Shown piece after piece: positions 7,500 to 14,306 of a stretch of 16,504 bases of DNA. The notes beneath the pieces are model-generated. The model ran no database searches and had not been told where the DNA came from. It saw nothing but the letters and a program-made list of their open reading frames with translations. The stretch covers positions 1-16,504 of the forward strand of contig CAJARE010000044.1 of assembly GCA_903944255.1 (NCBI GenBank). The letters are read 5' to 3'. The translations under genes were made by a program, and so were the position numbers. The stretch's first letter is position 1, and every line of letters starts with the position of its first letter. The DNA comes from an uncultured beta proteobacterium (GTDB lineage: Bacteria > Pseudomonadota > Gammaproteobacteria > Burkholderiales > Burkholderiaceae).

Positions 7500-8905
7500 T
7501 CACTAAGTTTATTAAGCGGATCTTGCGTCGTGACCCAATGGCCAAGCATACGCAAGCGAACCATACAGGGGCACCAAAACGTATCCCAAAAAAAACGCAT
7601 CGTATTGATCCTCACTTACTCTCCAAGAATGCGGTAAAGGTTACCGATACCTTGCAACAAGCTGGTTATGAAGCGTTCATTGTTGGAGGTGCAGTACGTG
7701 ATTTAGTTTTAGGTATTGGTCCAAAAGATTTCGATGTGGCAACGAATGCCACCCCAGATCAAGTACAAAAACTATTTCGTAAAGCACGTCTAATTGGTCG
7801 TCGTTTTCAGATAGTTCACGTTACTTTTTTTGGTAAAGGCCATCCTGAGATTATTGAAGTTTCGACCTTTAGAGCCTTGCTAGATAACGCTGGCGACCAT
7901 CTTGCAGAAAGTGGTCGTATTTTGCGTGACAACGTTTGGGGATCTCAAGGAGAGGATGCGGCACGACGCGATTTTAGTATCAATGCGATGTATTACGACC
8001 CCTCTTCTGAAACAGTACTCGACTATCACGGCGGCATGGTCGATATCCAAAAGAAAACCTTGCGCATGATTGGCGATCCAGTAAAACGTTATCGAGAAGA
8101 TCCTATACGGATGCTGCGAGCAATCCGTTTTGCCGCTAAAACCGGTTTTAGCTTAGAAGCAGCAACACGTTCTCCTATTACCAAACTCAGTTCGCTACTA
8201 AAAGACGTTCCTTCTGCACGACTCTTTGATGAAATTCTGAAACTATTAATGTCTGGCTACTCTTGGGCAGCTATTCAAGGTTTACGTGATGCAGGCTTAC
8301 ATCACGGACTATTACCTCTGCTTGATCACATACTCGATAGTAGTGAAGATTCCAAAGAAGCCAATCAATTCGTTAAGCTAGCACTAGCCAATACGGATCA
8401 ACGAATTCAGTCTGGAAAGAGTGTTTCTGCAGGATTTCTGTTCGCCACATTGCTGTGGCCCGATCTTCTCAAAAATTGGAACGCCAATTTAGCAAAAGGT
8501 ATGGCCAATATTCCAGCCTTACAAGATGCAATGGACGATACAATTGCCACCCAAAGTAGCGCCATTACCATTCATCGTCGCTTTGAGAGTGATATGTGTG
8601 AAATCTGGTCTATGCAACCCCGTTTCGAAAAGCGGGTAGGTCGCTATCCTTACCGCTTAATAGAATCCCCACGTTTCAGGGCGGGTTATGACTTCCTCCT
8701 ACTGCGTTGTGCCACAGGGGAAAAAGATACTGCTCTAGGGCAATGGTGGACAGACTTTATCGCTGCAGACCCTAATGGACAAGAGGCTTTGATGGCAAGT
8801 GCCAAAAATGAGGTGGGTAATAGTGCGTCACCCCTCAAGAAACGCCGTCGAAGAAAGCCTAAATCTGCCAGTACAGTAAGCCCTACCGAAAATACTACGA
8901 GCTAA
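7496..8905 (+). CDS. pcnB: Poly(A) polymerase I
   Basis: Adds 3' poly(A) tails that mark RNAs for decay. It has 469 residues in the class II nucleotidyltransferase fold. Catalytic core: VGGAVRDLVLGIGPKDFDVA (63-82) with carboxylates D78 and D80. LIGRRFQIVHV (99-109) is the motif that separates bacterial poly(A) polymerases from CCA-adding enzymes. Next come RRDFSINAM (157-165) and RYREDPIRMLRAIRFAAKTG (198-217). The N-terminus and the C-terminus (KKRRRRKPK near the end) are strongly basic, typical of RNA-binding tails. The first codon overlaps the HAD stop by 4 bases. The order pcnB-folK-panB matches many proteobacteria and supports the call over cca. Confidence 0.95.
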   Translation: MITKFIKRILRRDPMAKHTQANHTGAPKRIPKKTHRIDPHLLSKNAVKVTDTLQQAGYEAFIVGGAVRDLVLGIGPKDFDVATNATPDQVQKLFRKARLIGRRFQIVHVTFFGKGHPEIIEVSTFRALLDNAGDHLAESGRILRDNVWGSQGEDAARRDFSINAMYYDPSSETVLDYHGGMVDIQKKTLRMIGDPVKRYREDPIRMLRAIRFAAKTGFSLEAATRSPITKLSSLLKDVPSARLFDEILKLLMSGYSWAAIQGLRDAGLHHGLLPLLDHILDSSEDSKEANQFVKLALANTDQRIQSGKSVSAGFLFATLLWPDLLKNWNANLAKGMANIPALQDAMDDTIATQSSAITIHRRFESDMCEIWSMQPRFEKRVGRYPYRLIESPRFRAGYDFLLLRCATGEKDTALGQWWTDFIAADPNGQEALMASAKNEVGNSASPLKKRRRRKPKSASTVSPTENTTS

Positions 8906-8957
8906 GCAAGTTTTTAGAAATTTCTGTAAAGTAGTTTTATCTTAGGTTTGGATAAAT

Positions 8958-9485
8958 ATGGCACGGGCATATATAGGATTTGGGGGGAACATCGGCGATA
9001 CACGTCAACTCATCACTGACGCAATCATATGCCTTGCTCAACGCTGCGAATTACAAATCCTAAACAAGAGTTGTTTCTATCAAAGCGCTCCTATAGAGGC
9101 CCAAGGTGGTGACTACATCAATGCCGTCATTCAAATTGAAACGCAACTCACACCTTATGGGCTTTTACATATTTGCCAAGCAGTCGAACAAGAGTTTGGT
9201 CGGGAGCGTCCCTATGCTAATGCGCCGAGAACCCTTGACCTCGATATCCTGCACTTTGAGGGCGTCATACAAAATGAAACTGAGCTCATGCTGCCCCACC
9301 CCAGGATCACAGAACGCTCTTTTGTATTGCTACCCCTTCTTGAAATCTCTCCTGATTTCTTCCTACCTCATTTTGGCGAATTAAAGACCTATTTACCCAA
9401 AGTGGCACACCAACGTATTGAAAAACTCCCCTGCCGTAACTGTAATTGCGGGGAAAAGACTGTTTATAGCCAATCGTCGCATTAA
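8958..9485 (+). CDS. folK: 2-amino-4-hydroxy-6-hydroxymethyldihydropteridine pyrophosphokinase
   Basis: Transfers pyrophosphate from ATP to 6-hydroxymethyl-7,8-dihydropterin in folate synthesis. It has 175 residues, a little longer than the roughly 160 of Escherichia coli HPPK. Visible are the N-terminal AYIGFGGNIGD (4-14), the pterin-binding region FYQSAPIEAQGGDYINAVIQ (40-59), and the family signature RPYANAPRTLDLDIL (84-98), whose D94 and D96 bind Mg2+. HPRITERSFVLLPLLEI (114-130) is also typical. The C-terminal tail is odd: it carries a CxxCxC cluster (C159, C162, C164) not expected in this enzyme. Only a weak GGA precedes the ATG. The 52 bases after pcnB are AT-rich, without a clear promoter. 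Confidence 0.96.
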   Translation: MARAYIGFGGNIGDTRQLITDAIICLAQRCELQILNKSCFYQSAPIEAQGGDYINAVIQIETQLTPYGLLHICQAVEQEFGRERPYANAPRTLDLDILHFEGVIQNETELMLPHPRITERSFVLLPLLEISPDFFLPHFGELKTYLPKVAHQRIEKLPCRNCNCGEKTVYSQSSH

Positions 9486-9502
9486 TTCATTAAACTCTCG
9501 CC

Positions 9503-10318
9503 ATGGGTTATTTACAGAGCGAAAAGCCAATCTCGATTACTAAACTCCTGGCGATGCACGCCGAGAGAGAAAAAATTTGTATGCTCACGGCATATGACTC
9601 TACGATGTCTGCACTTCTCAATCGCTGCAACATGGAAGTCATCCTCATCGGGGATTCATTGGGTAATGTCATTCAAGGTCACACCAGTACAACTCCTGTA
9701 ACGGTTGGTCAGATGGCCTATCACACCGAATGTGTTGCCCGCGCTAACTCACACGCTTTTTTAATTGCTGATTTACCCTTTGCTAGCTACGGCGATCCAG
9801 TACAAGCTTTGGAGTCTGCCGCAGAACTCATGCGCGCTGGTGCTGATATGGTCAAACTTGAAGGTGGCGATTGGCAAGTTGACATTATTCGTTATTTAGT
9901 AGAACGAAGCGTGCCGGTATGTGCTCACCTAGGATTACTCCCCCAATCAGTCCATGTGCTGGGTGGCTACAAGGTTCAAGGTAAATCTAAAGATGCTGCC
10001 ACTCATATGCTTGAACAAGCGATTGCTTGCCAAGAAGCTGGAGCCCAAATGGTGGTGTTAGAAGCCATACCCTCATCACTTGGCAAGAGAATCACTGCTG
10101 AACTACACATCCCTACCATTGGTATTGGTGCTGGCCCTGATTGTTCTGGCCAAGTATTGGTACTGCAAGATATGTTGGGCATTAGCCCCGGAAAACCACC
10201 AAAGTTTGTCAAAAACTTTATGGAAGGTCGTCACTCGGTAGAGGCTGCTATTAAAGCCTACATAAGAGAAGTGAAGTCCGGAAAATTCCCCGGACCCGAA
10301 AATGGATTTGCAGGTTAA
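9503..10318 (+). CDS. panB: 3-methyl-2-oxobutanoate hydroxymethyltransferase
   Basis: Makes ketopantoate from alpha-ketoisovalerate and 5,10-methylene-tetrahydrofolate, the first committed step to pantothenate and CoA. It has 271 residues, normal for this TIM-barrel enzyme. Mg2+ ligands are D51 (in GDSLGN), D90 (in DLPFASY) and E120 (in KLEGG). The catalytic Glu is E187 (VLEAIP). AHLGLLPQSV (141-150), GGYKVQG (154-160) and IGIGAGPDCSGQVLVLQDML (206-225) are family hallmarks. It begins 17 bases after folK without a good ribosome site, so it is likely in the same operon. panC does not follow. Instead the gene converges on dnaJ with 7 bases between. Confidence 0.98.
   Translation: MGYLQSEKPISITKLLAMHAEREKICMLTAYDSTMSALLNRCNMEVILIGDSLGNVIQGHTSTTPVTVGQMAYHTECVARANSHAFLIADLPFASYGDPVQALESAAELMRAGADMVKLEGGDWQVDIIRYLVERSVPVCAHLGLLPQSVHVLGGYKVQGKSKDAATHMLEQAIACQEAGAQMVVLEAIPSSLGKRITAELHIPTIGIGAGPDCSGQVLVLQDMLGISPGKPPKFVKNFMEGRHSVEAAIKAYIREVKSGKFPGPENGFAG
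10276..10295. other. 6-bp hairpin near the 3' end of panB
   Basis: GTCCGG (10276-10281) and CCGGAC (10290-10295) form a GC-rich 6-bp stem with an 8-base loop, inside the last codons of panB and about 30 bases past the dnaJ stop on the other strand. No U-run follows on either strand, so it is a weak candidate terminator. It is the only obvious hairpin near this convergent junction. Confidence 0.25.
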
Positions 10319-10325
10319 AAGTTCA

Positions 10326-11459
10326 TTAACTAAAAAAACTCTTTACGCCTTCGAACCAGCCTTTTTGTTGTGGACTGTGTTTATCCCCACCAGACTTAAG
10401 GCTTTCATCAAACTTTTGTAGTAATTTTCTCTGCTCATCCGTTAATTTAATCGGCGTCTCGACCACAACGTGGACAAAAAGATCGCCTACCATTGATGAA
10501 CGCAAACCTTTAATACCTTTATTACGCAAACGGAATGTTTTGCCAGTTTGAGTTCCCTCTGGAACCGGAAACTCAACACGCCCCGATAAAGTAGGGACTT
10601 CAATTTCCCCACCAATCGTAGCGTTAGCAAATGAAATCGGCATTTGGACATGCAAGTCACTTCCATCGCGCTCAAATACTGGATGAGGTTTGACTCGCAC
10701 TTCCACATAGAGATCGCCTGACGGACCACCATTAACACCTGGTTCGCCATTTCCAACTGAACGCACACGCATACCATCATCAATTCCTGCAGGAATTTTG
10801 ATCTCAAGGGTTTTTTGTTCTTTATGTTTTCCGCTACCGTGGCAAGTTTTACATGGCTTAGGAATGTACTCGCCCGTGCCGCGGCACTTAGGACAAGTTT
10901 GCTGCATTGAGAAGAAACCTTGCTGCACACGAACTTGACCATGACCATCACAAGTGGAACATTTTTCAGCTTTAGTACCAGGCTCTGCGCCAGTTCCATG
11001 ACAAGGTTTGCAATTGCTCCAGCTAGGCACTCGAATCTGCGTGGTATATCCCTCTGCCGCTTGCTCAAGAGTGATCTCCATGTTGTAGCGGAGATCTGCG
11101 CCCTTATAAACCTGGGGGCCTGAATGACGCCCACCACCTTGACCAAAGATATCGCCGAAGATATCACCGAAAGCATCTGCAAAGCCACCGCCTGCAAAGC
11201 CACCACCGCCAAAGCCACCCATTGAGGGGTCTACACCAGCGTGTCCATACTGATCATAAGCAGCTCGCTTATTTGGATCAGTCAGTGTTTCGTATGCTTC
11301 TTTTGCTTCTTTAAATTGAGCTTCAGCCGTTTTGCTGTCAGGGTTGCGATCTGGGTGATGCTTCATCGCTAATTTGCGATAAGCTGTTTTAAGCTCTGCT
11401 TCGCTAGCCCCTTTTGATACGCCAAGTACTTCGTAATAATCGCGTTTACTTTTAGGCAC
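10326..11459 (-). CDS. dnaJ: Chaperone protein DnaJ (Hsp40)
   Basis: Co-chaperone that delivers unfolded clients to DnaK and stimulates its ATPase. It has 377 residues, a full type I DnaJ. The J domain (about 5-70) contains HPD at 35-37. A Gly/Phe-rich linker (81-110) contains repeated GGGF and GDIF units. The zinc-binding domain has four CxxC pairs: C150/C153, C167/C170, C189/C192 and C203/C206. Two C-terminal substrate-binding domains follow. The start is GTG (11457-11459), firmly supported by GGAGAGGA about 7 bases upstream. It follows dnaK by 102 bases that contain a 10-bp hairpin. I saw no separate heat-shock promoter, so it is probably expressed by read-through from dnaK. Confidence 0.99.
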   Translation of the reverse strand: MPKSKRDYYEVLGVSKGASEAELKTAYRKLAMKHHPDRNPDSKTAEAQFKEAKEAYETLTDPNKRAAYDQYGHAGVDPSMGGFGGGGFAGGGFADAFGDIFGDIFGQGGGRHSGPQVYKGADLRYNMEITLEQAAEGYTTQIRVPSWSNCKPCHGTGAEPGTKAEKCSTCDGHGQVRVQQGFFSMQQTCPKCRGTGEYIPKPCKTCHGSGKHKEQKTLEIKIPAGIDDGMRVRSVGNGEPGVNGGPSGDLYVEVRVKPHPVFERDGSDLHVQMPISFANATIGGEIEVPTLSGRVEFPVPEGTQTGKTFRLRNKGIKGLRSSMVGDLFVHVVVETPIKLTDEQRKLLQKFDESLKSGGDKHSPQQKGWFEGVKSFFS

Positions 11460-11488
11460 GGCCTATTCCTCTCCACAACCTGAATGAC

Positions 11489-11513
11489 ACAAGTCGGCAC
11501 GAGGCCGACTTGT
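11489..11513. other. Perfect 10-bp hairpin between dnaK and dnaJ
   Basis: ACAAGTCGGC (11489-11498) and GCCGACTTGT (11504-11513) form a perfect 10-bp stem with a 5-base loop. It lies 48 bases after the dnaK stop and 29 bases before the dnaJ start. On the minus strand the stem is followed by GTCATTC, not a U-tract. It is therefore better explained as an RNA processing or stability element, or a partial attenuator, than as a full terminator. Confidence 0.6.
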
Positions 11514-11561
11514 TGTTTAAGTACTTCAAAAACTGCATCAAATAAATGTTCAATAACTCAA

Positions 11562-13499
11562 TTACTTCTTGTCATTAACCTCTTTAAAGTCGGCATCAAC
11601 GACATCAGCATCAGGAGCTGCACCAGGGGCGCCACCTGGAGCTGCACCAGGAGCAGCACCGCCACCAGCCTTAGCCTGCTCCGCAGCCATTACTTTCTCG
11701 CCGAGCTTCTGACTTGCTTTACCCAATACCTCAGTCTTGGCTTCAATGATCGCTTTGTCGCTACCTTTGATCGCTTCGTCCAATTCCTTTAGGGCAGCTT
11801 CAATTGCTTCCTTATCGGCAGCTTCCAAGCTTGCGCCATGCTCTTCCAAGGCTTTTTTGGTTGAATGCGCCAAAGCATCAGCAGTGTTACGAGCCGTTAC
11901 CAACTCTAAAGCCTTCTTATCCTCAGCAGCATTGGCTTCTGCATCTTTGACCATGCGTAAAATTTCTTCTTCGGTTAAACCAGAGTTTGCCTTGATGGTG
12001 ATTTTATTCTCTTTGCCAGTCGTTTTATCTTTTGCAGTGACATGCAAAATACCGTTGGCATCAATATCAAAGGTCACTTCAATTTGCGGCATGCCACGTT
12101 GTGCTGGCGCGATACCCTCTAGGTTAAATTCACCTAACAACTTGTTTGCAACAGCCATCTCACGCTCACCTTGGTAGCACTTGATGGTTACCGCAGGCTG
12201 ATTGTCTTCCGCTGTGGAGTAAACCTGTGAATGCTTGGTTGGAATCGTAGTGTTCTTAGGAATCATCTTGGTCATCACACCACCAAGAGTCTCAATACCT
12301 AATGACAATGGGGTGACGTCTAAGAGTAAAACGTCTTTACGATCACCCGACAACACAGAACCTTGAATGGCGGCGCCAACAGCAACTGCTTCATCAGGAT
12401 TGACGTCTTTACGTGGCTCTTTGCCAAAAATTTCTTTTACCTTGTCTTGTACAGCAGGCATACGGGTTTGACCACCAACCAAAATGACATCGTCGATCTC
12501 AGCCACGTTCACACCAGCATCTTTAATAGCTGTTAAGCAAGGGCCAGCAGTGCGGTTAATTAACTCCTCTACCAAAGACTCCAACTTGGCACGGGTCAAT
12601 TTCAAATTCAAATGCTTAGGACCACTAGCGTCAGCAGTTACATAGGGCAAATTAATTTCGGTTTGCTGAGCAGATGACAACTCGATCTTGGCTTTCTCGG
12701 CAGCATCTTTCAAACGCTGCAATGCCAATACATCCTTACTCAAATCAACGCCCTGCTCTTTCTTGAACTCAGCAATGATCCAATCAATGATGCGTTGATC
12801 AAAATCTTCACCGCCCAAGAAGGTGTCACCGTTAGTAGAAAGCACTTCGAATTGCTTCTCGCCATCTACGTTGGCAATCTCAATAATAGAAACGTCGAAT
12901 GTACCGCCGCCCAAGTCATATACCGCAATCTTGCGATCAACTTTGTCTTGTTTGTCCAAACCAAATGCCAATGCAGCAGCGGTTGGCTCATTAATGATGC
13001 GCTTGACATCTAGGCCAGCAATTCGGCCGGCATCTTTAGTAGCCTGACGTTGGCTATCATTAAAGTAAGCAGGCACTGTAATCACAGCCTCAGTCACCTC
13101 TTCACCAAGGTAATCTTCTGCTGTCTTTTTCATTTTGCGCAAGATTTCAGCAGACACTTGTTGTGGCGCCATTTTCTTGTCGCGTGCTTCAACCCAAGCA
13201 TCACCGTTATCCGCTTGAATAATCGCGTAAGGCATCAAAGAGATATCTTTTTGTACCTCTGGATCTGTAAATTTGCGACCCATCAAACGCTTCACAGCAT
13301 AGATGGTGTTTTTAGGGTTTGTGACTGATTGACGTTTAGCAGGTGCACCAACCAAAACCTCACCATCTTCCAGATAGGCAATGATGGATGGCGTTGTGCG
13401 TCCGCCTTCTGCGTTCTCAACAACTTTAGGTGCATTGTTTTCTACAACTGAAACACACGAGTTCGTGGTTCCTAAGTCGATTCCGATAATCTTTCCCAT
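11562..13499 (-). CDS. dnaK: Chaperone protein DnaK (Hsp70)
   Basis: ATP-dependent Hsp70 chaperone that binds exposed hydrophobic segments, working with DnaJ and GrpE. It has 645 residues, full length. The nucleotide-binding domain has IGIDLGTTNSCV (5-16), catalytic Lys K70, IAVYDLGGGTFDVS (191-204) with the phosphorylatable Thr at 200, and VILVGGQTRMP further on. The interdomain linker VLLLDVTPLSLGIET is intact, followed by the substrate-binding domain and lid. The C-terminus has a Gly/Ala/Pro-rich repeat (GAAPG units) before DVVDADFKEVNDKK, a typical Hsp70 tail. The ATG has GGAG five bases upstream. It is transcribed from its own sigma-32 promoter. Confidence 0.99.
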   Translation of the reverse strand: MGKIIGIDLGTTNSCVSVVENNAPKVVENAEGGRTTPSIIAYLEDGEVLVGAPAKRQSVTNPKNTIYAVKRLMGRKFTDPEVQKDISLMPYAIIQADNGDAWVEARDKKMAPQQVSAEILRKMKKTAEDYLGEEVTEAVITVPAYFNDSQRQATKDAGRIAGLDVKRIINEPTAAALAFGLDKQDKVDRKIAVYDLGGGTFDVSIIEIANVDGEKQFEVLSTNGDTFLGGEDFDQRIIDWIIAEFKKEQGVDLSKDVLALQRLKDAAEKAKIELSSAQQTEINLPYVTADASGPKHLNLKLTRAKLESLVEELINRTAGPCLTAIKDAGVNVAEIDDVILVGGQTRMPAVQDKVKEIFGKEPRKDVNPDEAVAVGAAIQGSVLSGDRKDVLLLDVTPLSLGIETLGGVMTKMIPKNTTIPTKHSQVYSTAEDNQPAVTIKCYQGEREMAVANKLLGEFNLEGIAPAQRGMPQIEVTFDIDANGILHVTAKDKTTGKENKITIKANSGLTEEEILRMVKDAEANAAEDKKALELVTARNTADALAHSTKKALEEHGASLEAADKEAIEAALKELDEAIKGSDKAIIEAKTEVLGKASQKLGEKVMAAEQAKAGGGAAPGAAPGGAPGAAPDADVVDADFKEVNDKK

Positions 13500-13575
13500 A
13501 ATGGCTCCAAAAAATTAAGTTACTACCTTGTTTTATATAAGTTCTATGTACGGCTTTGAATAAATCGATACTCAG

Positions 13576-13606
13576 TAAATGGGGTTTAAAAAGCGGAATT
13601 CAAGGG
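13576..13606 (-). promoter_or_regulatory. Sigma-32 heat-shock promoter of dnaK
   Basis: On the minus strand the -35 element CCCTTGAA (13599-13606) is followed by a 14-base spacer and the -10 element CCCCATTTA (13576-13584). This matches the sigma-32 consensus CTTGAA-N13-17-CCCCATnT. Transcription would start near 13568, leaving a leader of about 70 bases before the dnaK ATG. It lies directly downstream of the terminator that ends grpE. Confidence 0.88.
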
Positions 13607-13616
13607 CTGAAATCGC

Positions 13617-13640
13617 AAAAAGGCAGAAATCTGCCTTTTT
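13617..13640. terminator. Bidirectional intrinsic terminator between grpE and dnaK
   Basis: A stem of 10 bp (AAAAAGGCAG at 13617-13626 with CTGCCTTTTT at 13631-13640) has a 4-base loop. Read on the minus strand it gives a GC-centred hairpin ending in a run of U, as needed to terminate grpE transcripts. On the plus strand it ends in the same way. It sits 48 bases past the grpE stop and 11 bases upstream of the dnaK -35 element. Confidence 0.85.
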
Positions 13641-13687
13641 ATGCTGTTTTTGGGTATTTTTTTGGGGATTTACCCCTTAAAAAGGTC

Positions 13688-14236
13688 TTATTTGGGGGCG
13701 CTAACAGTCACTAAAGCAGGTCGCAATACTCGATCAGCAACGGTGTAGCCCCGCTGGAGAACAGACACTACGGTATTGGGATCTTGCTCGGAGGGCACCG
13801 ATGCAATCGCTTGATGGTGGTGAGGGTCGAACTTATCACCCACTGTAGGATTAATTTCAGTCATGCGACCTTTTTCAAAGGCGGATAGAAGTTGCTTGAG
13901 TGTGATTTCTAAGCCTTCCTTAAACGCCTTTGCATCGCCCGCGTCGGTACTTAAGGCTGCATACAAACTATCAGTAACAGGTACAAGATGCTCTGCAAAA
14001 CTTTCAATGGCAAACTTGTGCGCTTTAGCGATATCCTCAACAGCACGGCGGCGAATATTTTCTCCCTCAGCTTTGGCGCGCAAAAAGTTATCTTGCATAT
14101 CGGCAAGCTTTTGATTGAGCTCGGCAATTTCTTGCTCTGGTGTCAAAGGTACAGCAGGCTCTGCAGACGCCTCAGGAGCTGCATCAGCGGCAGTATTGTC
14201 CTGCTCGGAATTGGGATTTTGATTTTCTTGTGTCAT
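13688..14236 (-). CDS. grpE: Nucleotide exchange factor GrpE
   Basis: Releases ADP from DnaK and so resets the chaperone cycle. It has 182 residues. An acidic, Ala/Pro-rich disordered N-terminus (1-32) is followed by a long coiled-coil helix (about 33-90), then a helical segment. The C-terminal beta domain has the family signature VLQRGYTVADRVLRPALVTV (158-177). DKFDPHHHQAI (134-144) is also typical. The ATG lacks a clear Shine-Dalgarno sequence. It is preceded by a near-perfect sigma-32 promoter that overlaps the end of hemH, and followed by a strong terminator. It therefore appears to be its own heat-shock transcription unit rather than the first gene of a grpE-dnaK-dnaJ message. Confidence 0.98.
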   Translation of the reverse strand: MTQENQNPNSEQDNTAADAAPEASAEPAVPLTPEQEIAELNQKLADMQDNFLRAKAEGENIRRRAVEDIAKAHKFAIESFAEHLVPVTDSLYAALSTDAGDAKAFKEGLEITLKQLLSAFEKGRMTEINPTVGDKFDPHHHQAIASVPSEQDPNTVVSVLQRGYTVADRVLRPALVTVSAPK

Positions 14237-14278
14237 GGATACTATTTCGCTTTTAAGAATGAATGACTACTGTCTGCC

Positions 14279-14306
14279 ATATGGGGTTAAAAGTTTTAAT
14301 TTCAAG
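14279..14306 (-). promoter_or_regulatory. Sigma-32 heat-shock promoter of grpE
   Basis: On the minus strand CTTGAAA (14300-14306) is the -35 element and CCCCATAT (14279-14286) the -10 element. From CTTGAA the spacer is 14 bases, the same as at dnaK. The -35 box contains the hemH stop codon TGA (14302-14304). The expected transcription start near 14272 gives a leader of about 36 bases before grpE. Confidence 0.87.

Noticed and set aside
8911..8930. Palindrome AGAAATTTCT between pcnB and folK
   Set aside because: A 10-base AT-rich palindrome is expected by chance and no second copy or flanking promoter supports an operator.
10487..11218. Long open frame (243 codons) opposite phase on the dnaJ strand
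   Set aside because: It is a shadow of dnaJ codon usage. The composition is not protein-like and the true frame encodes an unmistakable DnaJ.
11610..11680. Repetitive DNA at the 3' end of dnaK
   Set aside because: It encodes the Gly/Ala/Pro-rich tail common in Hsp70 proteins and is not an independent repeat element.
11737..13328. Several plus-strand open frames antisense to dnaK (72-146 codons)
   Set aside because: They are mirror frames of a highly biased gene, with Ser/Ala-rich low-complexity products, no ribosome sites and no family resemblance.
13651..13680. GGGG/CCCC small hairpin next to T-rich DNA after grpE
   Set aside because: Only 4 bp with a 5-base loop, and no U-run in the right place on the minus strand. 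The adjacent 10-bp hairpin explains termination better.
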